A stretch of DNA of 5,041 nt. Origin: Thermomicrobiaceae bacterium. GTDB lineage: Bacteria; Chloroflexota; Chloroflexia; Thermomicrobiales; Thermomicrobiaceae. Shown one piece after another: positions 1-5,041 of this stretch. The stretch's first letter is position 1; the number at the start of each line of letters is the position of its first letter. A model generated the notes under the pieces. That model did no database searches and had not been told where the DNA came from. It saw nothing but the letters and a program-made list of their open reading frames with translations. The stretch lies in NCBI GenBank assembly GCA_007123655.1, contig SKKR01000407.1, forward strand, positions 1 to 5,041, given 5' to 3'. The position numbers were made by a program, and so were the translations under genes.

Positions 1-861
1 GCATCGATTACAGACGAGGTGCGGTTTCCGTGCGTGGTGAAACCGAATCTTCTGTCCGGAAGTCGTGGCGTCATCCGGGCCGACAGCGGGAACGAACTTG
101 CTGAAGCGATCGCTCGGACGAGAGGGATTCTCGAGCGCGACGGTTTCACACCGGATACGGCCAGCATTCTGGTCGAGGACTACCTTCCCGGAGTTGAGGT
201 TGCGCTCGAGGGGCTACTGACCGACGGACGGCTGCAGGTACTGGCGCTGTTCGACAAACCGGACCCACTGGAAGGACCCTATTTTGAGGAGACGATTTAC
301 ACAACACCATCGAAGCTACCAGCGGACGTCCAGGAGGACATTGCGCGCTGCACCGAGCAGGCCTCGGCGGCACTGGGCCTCAGAACGGGGCCGGTACACG
401 CTGAGCTCCGCATCAACGACGCGGGCGCGTGGATCATCGAAATCGCCGGACGATCAATAGGCGGGCTCTGTTCAACGATTCTTGAGTTTGGAACGGGTCA
501 ATCACTGGAGGAGTTGATTTTGCGGCACGCGGTCGGTGAGATCGACGGTACGGTGTCAAGAGTCGATGCCGCTGTCGGCGTCATGATGATCCCCATCCCG
601 AAGAGAGGAATCCTGCGCGAAGTCCGCGGAGAGGAAGAGGCGTCACAGGTTGATGGCATTACCGGAGTGCAGATATCGGCCCGGCTGAACCATCCGATTG
701 TGCCGCTGCCGGAAGGGTCCAGCTACCTGGGGTTCATCTTTGCGCAAGGTGGTTCACCGGACGATGTTGAGTCCTCGCTGCGCGAAGCGCACGCGAGGCT
801 CGAATTCAGAATAAGCAGTCAGATCAGCCTGACGCCGGAATCGCCGAGAGTCCCGGGCTAA
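1..861 (+). CDS. ATP-grasp carboxylate-amine ligase, 5' partial
   Basis: This is the C-terminal part of an ATP-grasp enzyme, a family that joins a carboxylate to an amine (or similar nucleophile) through an acyl-phosphate at the cost of ATP. The frame is open to base 1, and the GTG at 19 lies inside the conserved FPCVVKP strand, so the true start is upstream and roughly the first 100 or more residues are missing. Counting from that GTG as residue 1, visible features are the nucleotide-binding lysine K8, a flexible SGSRGV loop (13-18), the VEDYLPGVE segment (52-60), GPVHAEL (124-130) and the metal-binding type EIAGRSIGG (141-149). The following part, from about residue 185 (VGVMMIPIPKRG) to about 265, resembles the LAL_C2 domain seen after the ATP-grasp fold in L-amino-acid ligases and BtrJ/LabA-like proteins. 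The exact substrate cannot be read from sequence. Its TAA stop is 2 bases from the stop of the convergent yggX. Confidence 0.85.
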   Translation, partial: ASITDEVRFPCVVKPNLLSGSRGVIRADSGNELAEAIARTRGILERDGFTPDTASILVEDYLPGVEVALEGLLTDGRLQVLALFDKPDPLEGPYFEETIYTTPSKLPADVQEDIARCTEQASAALGLRTGPVHAELRINDAGAWIIEIAGRSIGGLCSTILEFGTGQSLEELILRHAVGEIDGTVSRVDAAVGVMMIPIPKRGILREVRGEEEASQVDGITGVQISARLNHPIVPLPEGSSYLGFIFAQGGSPDDVESSLREAHARLEFRISSQISLTPESPRVPG

Positions 862-863
862 CG

Positions 864-1193
864 CTACTTCTTCTGCTGTTGCTGCGGCTGGCCTTTTCCG
901 CCACCGCCGCCTTTGGAGCCACCGGCTCCCGCCGGCTGCCACCCTTCCGGCATCGCCGCGCCCTCGCCGAAGAAGAACTCCTCCATGTGTTCGCGAAGTA
1001 CTTTGCGGTCGTTCGGGTCGGCCGGATTCAGTGCGTAGTGGTTGATCAGGATTGTCTGGTACTCTCGCCACATTTCCCAGCCCTGCTCGGAAATCTCGTT
1101 GTAGATGCGTTCCCCGAGCTTACCGGGAACCGGGGGCTTCTCAAGACCGGGTAGTTCGCGTCCGAGTTTCTTGCATTGAACCAGTCTGGCCAT
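864..1193 (-). CDS. yggX: YggX-family Fe(2+)-trafficking / oxidative damage protection protein
   Basis: The gene encodes a 109-residue cytoplasmic protein of the YggX family, linked in enterobacteria to iron handling and protection of iron-sulfur clusters from oxidative damage. Family hallmarks are the N-terminal MARLVQC with conserved Cys7, a GL..PP.PG.LG.RIYNEIS block (about residues 15-35), the W..W..YQT.LIN segment (39-51) and a REHMEEFFFGEG end (about 67-78). A usual member is about 90 residues. This one continues after MPEGWQP into about 22 residues of almost pure Gly, Lys, Gln and Ala (88-109), including runs of five Gly and four Gln, probably disordered. The usual INE before the basic stretch reads INH here. 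The ATG at 1193 is supported by an AGAGGA ribosome site (1201-1206) with a 7-base spacer. It is read divergently from the formyltransferase gene and ends tail to tail with the ATP-grasp gene. It appears monocistronic. Confidence 0.93.
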   Translation of the reverse strand: MARLVQCKKLGRELPGLEKPPVPGKLGERIYNEISEQGWEMWREYQTILINHYALNPADPNDRKVLREHMEEFFFGEGAAMPEGWQPAGAGGSKGGGGGKGQPQQQQKK

Positions 1194-1287
1194 TGTCTGT
1201 TCCTCTTCTCACGCGAACGTATCATTGACGCAAGCCTACGGGACGCTGTGAACGGCTGTCAAACGGCGGAATCAGGATACCTACCGC
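1194..1287. promoter_or_regulatory. Divergent intergenic region with candidate promoters
   Basis: This 94-base spacer lies between two divergently read genes, so both promoters should sit here. For yggX (- strand), a perfect TTGACA lies at 1257-1262, followed after 18 bases by a weak TAGGCT (1233-1238) as possible -10 box. For the + strand gene, TTGACG lies at 1225-1230, but the region 16-17 bases downstream (TGTGAA, about 1247-1252) is a poor -10 match. The boxes assume a sigma-70-like consensus, which may not hold for this organism. No clear operator repeat was seen. The overlap of the two elements would couple the two genes' transcription, but that is inference. Confidence 0.35.
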
Positions 1288-2181
1288 ATGATTCGATCCA
1301 TACTGCTCTTCGGCGCGCGTTGTGACTTCGCGGACTACGTGTCCGACAGGATAATCGAAGCCGGATACGAGATCCCACTGCGGATGCTTCCAGGCGACCC
1401 CGGTTCCATTCACCCGGTCACGTATCTGAACCGATCTGAACCAATTGAGCCCAACCGCGAAATGCCGGTTCAGAAGCCCAATCGATCCGGAAACCGGTAC
1501 CTTGTGCTGAACGATCGGAACTCACCCGTCGCGGCGGAGACACTCGCGCACGTAGGGGCTGATCTAGTAGTGCTCTGTTGCTATCCGGCGAGAGTTCCGC
1601 AGGCCCTGATCAACACTGCACGTCTTGGCGGGTTGAATGTTCATCCATCACTGTTACCTCGTCACCGAGGTCCGGATCCACTGTTCTGGGTATTTCGAAA
1701 CGGCGAAGCAGAATCCGGCGTCACGGTTCACCAAGTCGACGAAGGACTGGATACCGGGCCAATTCTGAAGCAGGAACGGATTCCCGTCCCTACCGGAACC
1801 GGAGGCGACGTTCTCTGGAGACAGTCGATGGAGATCGGCGCAAGATTGCTCCTGAAATCGATTCAGGGGCTCTCGTCCGGATCCAGTGTTCCGCGTCAGC
1901 AGGGGGACGAAGGCGCCAGCTACGAGTCGTGGCCCGAACAAAGCGATCTACTTGTCGATCCGACAACGTGGGAAGCGTGGCGGATTCATCATTTCTGTTC
2001 AGGGGTCATTCCAATGGGACATCGTCCGTACCTGAAACAGGGACGTTTTCTTCGGCCAATTCAACGATCATTTGGATTCGAGGAACCCGGATGCGCCTCG
2101 GCTCGTGAGCCAGACCGCGGAGAACGCGTCACGACGGTCAATGGGAAGTCCCATCTCCTCCTGGGAGCTCCGGAAGAGTAG
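1288..2181 (+). CDS. Formyltransferase-fold protein (Fmt/ArnA-like), substrate unknown
   Basis: The gene encodes a 297-residue protein with the catalytic core of the folate-dependent formyltransferase family (Met-tRNA, GAR and UDP-sugar formyltransferases). The core runs from about residue 87 to 165. ADLVVLCCYPARVP is the strand before the active site, GGLNVHPSLLPRHRGPDPLFW (114-134) holds catalytic-type Asn117 and His119, and SGVTVHQVDEGLDTGPIL (143-160) holds the matching Asp155. The complete Asn/His/Asp set argues for an active enzyme using 10-formyltetrahydrofolate. The first 85 residues have a hydrophobic start (SILLFGA) but a long polar stretch at about 35-70. The last 130 residues do not look like the tRNA-binding C-domain of Fmt, so I do not call it fmt. 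It may formylate a sugar nucleotide or an amino compound. ATG 1288 is preceded by AGGA at 1274-1277, with a 10-base spacer. It converges on the rmd-like gene with 44 bases between stops. Confidence 0.85.
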   Translation: MIRSILLFGARCDFADYVSDRIIEAGYEIPLRMLPGDPGSIHPVTYLNRSEPIEPNREMPVQKPNRSGNRYLVLNDRNSPVAAETLAHVGADLVVLCCYPARVPQALINTARLGGLNVHPSLLPRHRGPDPLFWVFRNGEAESGVTVHQVDEGLDTGPILKQERIPVPTGTGGDVLWRQSMEIGARLLLKSIQGLSSGSSVPRQQGDEGASYESWPEQSDLLVDPTTWEAWRIHHFCSGVIPMGHRPYLKQGRFLRPIQRSFGFEEPGCASAREPDRGERVTTVNGKSHLLLGAPEE

Positions 2182-2201
2182 CGGGGAGCCCGGCACGTGA
2201 G

Positions 2202-2242
2202 GGACGCGCACCACGGAGACGGCACCTATTGACGGTGCGTCC
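2202..2242. terminator. Possible bidirectional terminator, imperfect inverted repeat
   Basis: Two genes converge here (stops at 2181 and 2226). GGACGCGCACC at 2202-2212 can pair with GGTGCGTCC at 2234-2242, giving 9 base pairs with a 2-base bulge and a long loop. An alternative, tighter hairpin uses GAC-GCACC (2218-2226, one bulged G) against GGTGCGTC (2234-2241) with a 7-base loop. Both overlap the end of the - strand gene and neither is followed by a T tract, so the case rests on position and modest pairing only. Confidence 0.25.
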
Positions 2243-3185
2243 TGCTACCGATCCGAGCGCGCCAGTCATCGAGAACGTCGCGCAACGTTCCGTGTAAGGA
2301 GTACGCAGGTGTCCAGCCGGTCGACTCTCGAAGACGGGAACTGTCGCCACGAAATTCCGGGACGTCCGTTGGCCGGACACGCTGGGGATCAACGCGCACA
2401 TCGATATCGCAATTCGCAAGTGAGATAAGCGTGTCAAGTACGTGCTGAATGCTCACGCCGATTCCTGAGGCGACGTTGAACACATCTCCCGCAAACTCGT
2501 CGCGAGCGACAAGGTCATATGCGCGAACAACATCCCGCACGTCGAGGAAATCCCGAACCGAATCCAGGTTACCGACGAGAACGACAGGTTCCGCTTTTCC
2601 GACTTCCGCCTCGGCGATCTGTCTTGCAAAGCTGGAAACGACGAACCGGTCGCTCTGTCCTGGCCCGACGTGATTGAAGGGCCGGACCCGGACGACCTTC
2701 ATCCGGTGGCTGGCGGCGTATTGCTGGGCGTACAGATCCTGTGCGGCCTTGCTCGAAGCGTAGGGGTTGTTCGGTTTCAACGGCTGCGATTCGTCGATTG
2801 GAATCGCATCAGACGTCACCGCGCCGTACACCTCCGCGGAGCTCACTACGAGAATCACCGGATCGATGCCCGCCGCGCGGCACCCTTCGAACAGATTGAG
2901 CTGGCCAACGACGTTCGTGACCAGCGTATCCACTGGATCAGCGAACGCCCTGGGGACGTGTGCCTGTCCCGCGAGGTGAAACACTATGTCTGGTTCGTAG
3001 CGTTGGAGGACCCGGCGGGTAAGGTCAGCGTCCCGCAGGTCACAGACAAGGAGCCGGCCACCTTCAAGTGGAGGCCGTTTCTGCGACGACACTCCGATGA
3101 TTTCGTGCTTTTGCTGTGCTGCCAGGTGGGCGGTGAGATGACGACCAACGAATCCGCTTGCGCCAGTGATCAGTATCCGGGCCAC
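2226..3185 (-). CDS. rmd: NAD(P)-dependent sugar-nucleotide reductase, GDP-4-dehydro-6-deoxy-D-mannose reductase type
   Basis: A 319-residue extended short-chain dehydrogenase/reductase. The Rossmann start TGASGFVG (7-14) binds the cofactor. The substrate-side catalytic residues are visible as Ser115/Ser116 in VVSSAEVYG, and Tyr142 and Lys146 in PYASSKAAQ. The stretch VRPFNHVGPGQSDRFVVSSFARQI (167-190), followed by VGNLDSVRDFLDVRDVVRAY (204-223), is very close to what I recall for Rmd. That enzyme reduces the 4-keto group of GDP-4-dehydro-6-deoxy-mannose to give GDP-D-rhamnose for surface glycans. The length fits. The partner dehydratase Gmd is not in the window, so a related epimerase or reductase role remains possible. 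The GTG start at 3185 is chosen because GAAGG (3192-3196) lies 6 bases upstream and the Rossmann strand begins at residue 3. It follows metK on the same strand after 53 bases and is probably co-transcribed. Confidence 0.85.
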   Translation of the reverse strand: MARILITGASGFVGRHLTAHLAAQQKHEIIGVSSQKRPPLEGGRLLVCDLRDADLTRRVLQRYEPDIVFHLAGQAHVPRAFADPVDTLVTNVVGQLNLFEGCRAAGIDPVILVVSSAEVYGAVTSDAIPIDESQPLKPNNPYASSKAAQDLYAQQYAASHRMKVVRVRPFNHVGPGQSDRFVVSSFARQIAEAEVGKAEPVVLVGNLDSVRDFLDVRDVVRAYDLVARDEFAGDVFNVASGIGVSIQHVLDTLISLANCDIDVRVDPQRVRPTDVPEFRGDSSRLRESTGWTPAYSLHGTLRDVLDDWRARIGSRTHRQ

Positions 3186-3238
3186 GAATCGCCTTCAGTT
3201 CCTGGTCGCACTGCTCGCCATCTTCCCATCCCCGGGAG

Positions 3239-4453
3239 TCAGCCCGCGCTCGGGACCTGGTCAGCACTTACCCCTGCTTCCTGGCGTAGGATTTCCGCTT
3301 TTTCGGTGCGTTCCCACGGTAGATCAAGGTCGGGCCGACCGAAATGACCATAGGCTGCTACCTGACGGTAGATCGGGCGCCGTAGGTCCAGGTCACGCAG
3401 GATGGCGCCCGGTCTCAGGTCAAAGTGCTGGTGAATCAGCTTTTCGATAAGATCTTCATCCACACGCTCGGTGCCAAAGGATTCAATGTGAACTGAAACC
3501 GGCTCGATAACCCCGATCGCGTAAGAAACCTGGACTTCGAACCTGTCCGCAAGCCCGGCCGCTACGACATTCTTGGCCACGTGACGGGCCGCGTATGCGC
3601 CTGATCGGTCGACTTTCGTCGGGTCCTTCCCGCTGAACGCACCACCACCGTGTCGAGCAATTCCGCCATAAGTATCAACGATAATCTTGCGACCGGTCAG
3701 TCCGGCGTCGCTCATCGGACCTCCGCGGGCGAAGCTACCACTTGGATTCACATACAGGTTCAACTCTCGGGTGAGCATATGGTCCGGCACGCAGTACCGA
3801 ACAACGGCCTCTTCGAGCTCCGCGCGGATCCGTTCCTGCGGCACAGACGCGTCGTGTTGAGTTGAAAGGACGACCGTCGGAACGTGCGCGGGTTTACCAT
3901 ACTCGTAGGAAACCGTGACCTGGCTCTTGCCGTCCGGCCGAAGGTAGTCGATCTCTCCCGACTTTCGAAGGTCCGCCAGTCGGCGGGTCATGGCGTGCGC
4001 GAACGAGATCGGCATCGGCATGAGATCCGGCGACTCGTTGCATGCGAAACCGATCATCATGCCCTGGTCCCCAGCGCCAATCGCTTCGACGTCGGCGGCT
4101 TCCCCTTTGCGAACGCCGTAGTTGATTTCGGGAGACTGCTCGTTTATCGCAGTGACGACTCCGCACGTGGCGTAGTCGAACCCGTATTCGGCGCTCGTGT
4201 AGCCGATCTCTTTGACGGTTTGTCTCACGATCTTCGGGATGTCTATGTAGGTTTCCGTAGTGATCTCGCCGAAAACGAGAATGAGGCCGGTGGTTGTCGA
4301 CGTCTCGCACGCGACATGTGCATGGGGATCCTCCGCGAGGATGGCGTCCAGTACAGCGTCCGACACTTGATCGCAAAGCTTGTCCGGATGACCCTCTGTC
4401 ACCGATTCAGACGTGAAAAGCGTGTGGGCCGAACGCATGAAACTGGTTGTCAC
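3239..4453 (-). CDS. metK: S-adenosylmethionine synthetase (methionine adenosyltransferase)
   Basis: The 404-residue product makes S-adenosylmethionine from methionine and ATP, releasing phosphate and diphosphate. It is a cytoplasmic enzyme, normally a tetramer needing Mg2+ and K+. All family signatures are present. These are GHPDK (21-25) near the N-terminus, GAGDQG (126-131, the first signature and methionine/ATP loop), GGGAFSGKD (269-277, the second signature), [19 protein letters not shown] (283-301), and the C-terminal block [16 protein letters not shown] (358-373). The last ~15 residues (from about 390) are a variable tail. The GTG at 4453 is chosen because AGGAG (4464-4468) lies 10 bases upstream. 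An internal ATG at codon 6 (4438) would be 25 bases from it, and the conserved region starts only at about residue 11, so either is possible. It lies downstream of ahcY on the same strand, both enzymes of the S-adenosylmethionine cycle. Confidence 0.97.
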   Translation of the reverse strand: MTTSFMRSAHTLFTSESVTEGHPDKLCDQVSDAVLDAILAEDPHAHVACETSTTTGLILVFGEITTETYIDIPKIVRQTVKEIGYTSAEYGFDYATCGVVTAINEQSPEINYGVRKGEAADVEAIGAGDQGMMIGFACNESPDLMPMPISFAHAMTRRLADLRKSGEIDYLRPDGKSQVTVSYEYGKPAHVPTVVLSTQHDASVPQERIRAELEEAVVRYCVPDHMLTRELNLYVNPSGSFARGGPMSDAGLTGRKIIVDTYGGIARHGGGAFSGKDPTKVDRSGAYAARHVAKNVVAAGLADRFEVQVSYAIGVIEPVSVHIESFGTERVDEDLIEKLIHQHFDLRPGAILRDLDLRRPIYRQVAAYGHFGRPDLDLPWERTEKAEILRQEAGVSADQVPSAG

Positions 4454-4463
4454 GTGCCATCAT

Positions 4464-4468
4464 CTCCT
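4464..4468 (-). promoter_or_regulatory. Ribosome binding site of metK
   Basis: AGGAG on the - strand lies 10 bases before the GTG start at 4453. Two out-of-frame ATG codons (4463 and 4460) sit between it and the GTG, at spacings of 0 and 3 bases. Those spacings are too short for good initiation, which favours the GTG. Confidence 0.65.
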
Positions 4469-4478
4469 GTTCGTACAT

Positions 4479-4509
4479 CAGCGGGGCGGCCTGCTTAGCC
4501 GCCCCGCTG
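4479..4509 (-). terminator. Strong 12-bp hairpin in the ahcY-metK spacer
   Basis: On the - strand CAGCGGGGCGGC is followed by the loop TAAGCAG and then GCCGCCCCGCTG, a perfect 12-bp GC-rich stem with a 7-base loop. It starts 33 bases after the ahcY stop and ends 10 bases before the metK AGGAG. No T tract follows on either strand, so a classic intrinsic terminator is not shown. It could be a U-less or leaky terminator, a stop on 3'-end decay that protects ahcY mRNA, or a cis-regulatory structure acting on metK. The stem itself is seen directly; its role is inferred. Confidence 0.55.
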
Positions 4510-4511
4510 CC

Positions 4512-4526
4512 CCCGGCGTGCCCGGG
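4512..4526 (-). repeat. Second small hairpin between ahcY and metK
   Basis: CCCGG and CCGGG form a 5-bp stem with a 5-base loop (GCACG on the - strand), just 2 bases before the larger hairpin in the direction of transcription. Tandem stem-loops directly after a stop codon are common in transcript-end regions. Five GC pairs can also occur by chance in DNA of this composition. Confidence 0.35.
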
Positions 4527-4541
4527 TCAAACGCACTCGAT

Positions 4542-5041
4542 TTAGGTTCCTGTTTGCCAGGACTGCAGATAGTGCTTCTGCGCCTCACTCAGGGTGTCGA
4601 TGTTGACGCCCATCGCGGTTAGTTTGAGCTGTGCGATCTCCTGGTCGATCTCTTCCGGCACCCGGTAGACCACATTCTCCAGCTTGGACTGCTCCTGGAC
4701 CAGGAACCGGCAGGCCATTGCCTGGTTCGCAAAGCTCATGTCCATCACGCTCGCTGGATGGCCTTCGGCCGCGGCCAGGTTGATCAGCCGCCCTTCGCCG
4801 AGGACGATGATGCCCTTGCCATCGGTGATCTTGAACTCTTCGACAAACGGCCGCAGATGCTTCCGCTCCTTCGTCATTGCCTCGAGATTGTCGAGGTTGA
4901 TCTCGCTGTCGAAGTGACCAGCGTTCGCGACCATCGCACCGTCGTGCATTCGCTCGAAGTGCTGCTTGTCGATGACGTCGATGTCGCCCGTTGCCGTGAT
5001 GAAGATGTCACCGAGCGGCGCCGCTTCGAGCATCGACATGA
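4542..5041 (-). CDS. ahcY: Adenosylhomocysteinase (S-adenosylhomocysteine hydrolase), 5' partial
   Basis: This is the C-terminal 165 complete codons of the enzyme that splits S-adenosylhomocysteine into adenosine and homocysteine using tightly bound NAD. It relieves product inhibition of methyltransferases and recycles homocysteine. The frame is open to the window edge, where a partial codon (NTC) precedes the ATG at 5039, so that ATG is internal. Counting from it, visible landmarks are GDIFITATG (10-18) of the NAD domain, NAGHFDSEI (39-47), GEGRLINLAAAEGHPASVMDM (81-101) and SFANQ (102-106). It ends in QKHYLQSWQTGT. That is the short type of C-terminus, which lacks the K.D.YRY tail that in many bacterial and eukaryotic homologues reaches into the neighbouring subunit's NAD site. 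The stop is TAA at 4542-4544. metK follows after 88 bases on the same strand. Confidence 0.95.
   Translation of the reverse strand, partial: MSMLEAAPLGDIFITATGDIDVIDKQHFERMHDGAMVANAGHFDSEINLDNLEAMTKERKHLRPFVEEFKITDGKGIIVLGEGRLINLAAAEGHPASVMDMSFANQAMACRFLVQEQSKLENVVYRVPEEIDQEIAQLKLTAMGVNIDTLSEAQKHYLQSWQTGT

Noticed and set aside
754..1071. 105-codon - strand frame across the ATP-grasp and yggX ends
   Set aside because: It is an Arg/Gly-rich out-of-frame shadow of yggX, with no supporting signal.
1424..1442. Short direct repeat ATCTGAACC, two copies 10 bases apart
   Set aside because: It has only two copies inside a coding region, encodes different residues in different frames, and is likely chance.
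1656..1671. Perfect 6-bp hairpin ACCTCG/CGAGGT with a 4-base loop
   Set aside because: It lies inside codons for the conserved SLLPRHRG motif, is too short to be meaningful, and is explained by coding constraint.
1578..2108. 176-codon frame inside the formyltransferase gene
   Set aside because: It is a same-strand alternative frame, Ser/Arg-rich with no motif. The overlapping frame holds intact catalytic residues.
2670..3347. Long open frame on the + strand (225 codons)
   Set aside because: It lies opposite the clearly real rmd gene and the end of metK. The translation shows no family motif and it is explained by GC-rich codon bias on the other strand.
3884..4498. Long open frame on the + strand (204 codons) opposite metK
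   Set aside because: It is the antisense of conserved MetK sequence, with no recognisable domain and no good ribosome site.
4454..4541. Known SAM or SAH riboswitch before metK
   Set aside because: There is a hairpin, but I could not find the conserved cores of SAM-I, SAM-II or SAH classes. It is kept only as an unclassified structure.

Overview
The window comes from a GC-rich bacterial chromosome and carries six protein-coding genes packed end to end, two of them cut by the window edges. There is no sign of an insertion sequence, phage, CRISPR array, tRNA or rRNA. The organism cannot be named from this sequence alone. A YggX-type protein, a short-tailed S-adenosylhomocysteinase and a GDP-rhamnose-type reductase together fit an environmental, possibly uncultured bacterium. 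By memory of the families, MetK and Rmd look somewhat Chloroflexota-like and YggX somewhat like other environmental phyla, but this is weak inference.

Left part (1-2181): the C-terminal two thirds of an ATP-grasp carboxylate-amine ligase runs on the + strand and ends only 2 bases from the stop of a convergent yggX gene (- strand). yggX carries an unusual Gly/Lys/Gln tail. A 94-base divergent spacer (1194-1287) separates yggX from a + strand gene for a formyltransferase-fold enzyme. Its Asn/His/Asp catalytic set is intact, but its flanking parts are not those of Met-tRNA formyltransferase.

Right part (2226-5041): a - strand run reads ahcY (5' end outside the window), then metK, then an rmd-like sugar-nucleotide reductase gene. 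AhcY and MetK are two enzymes of the S-adenosylmethionine cycle: MetK makes the methyl donor and AhcY clears the S-adenosylhomocysteine product. The third gene belongs to deoxysugar (GDP-rhamnose) synthesis and may simply be co-transcribed. The ahcY-metK spacer holds a perfect 12-bp hairpin and a smaller second hairpin just upstream of the metK ribosome binding site. These are the most noteworthy non-coding structures here.

Most of the window is housekeeping. I found no convincing new multi-gene system. The best leads are the ahcY-metK hairpins, the orphan formyltransferase and the ATP-grasp ligase, both of unknown substrate, and the YggX tail.
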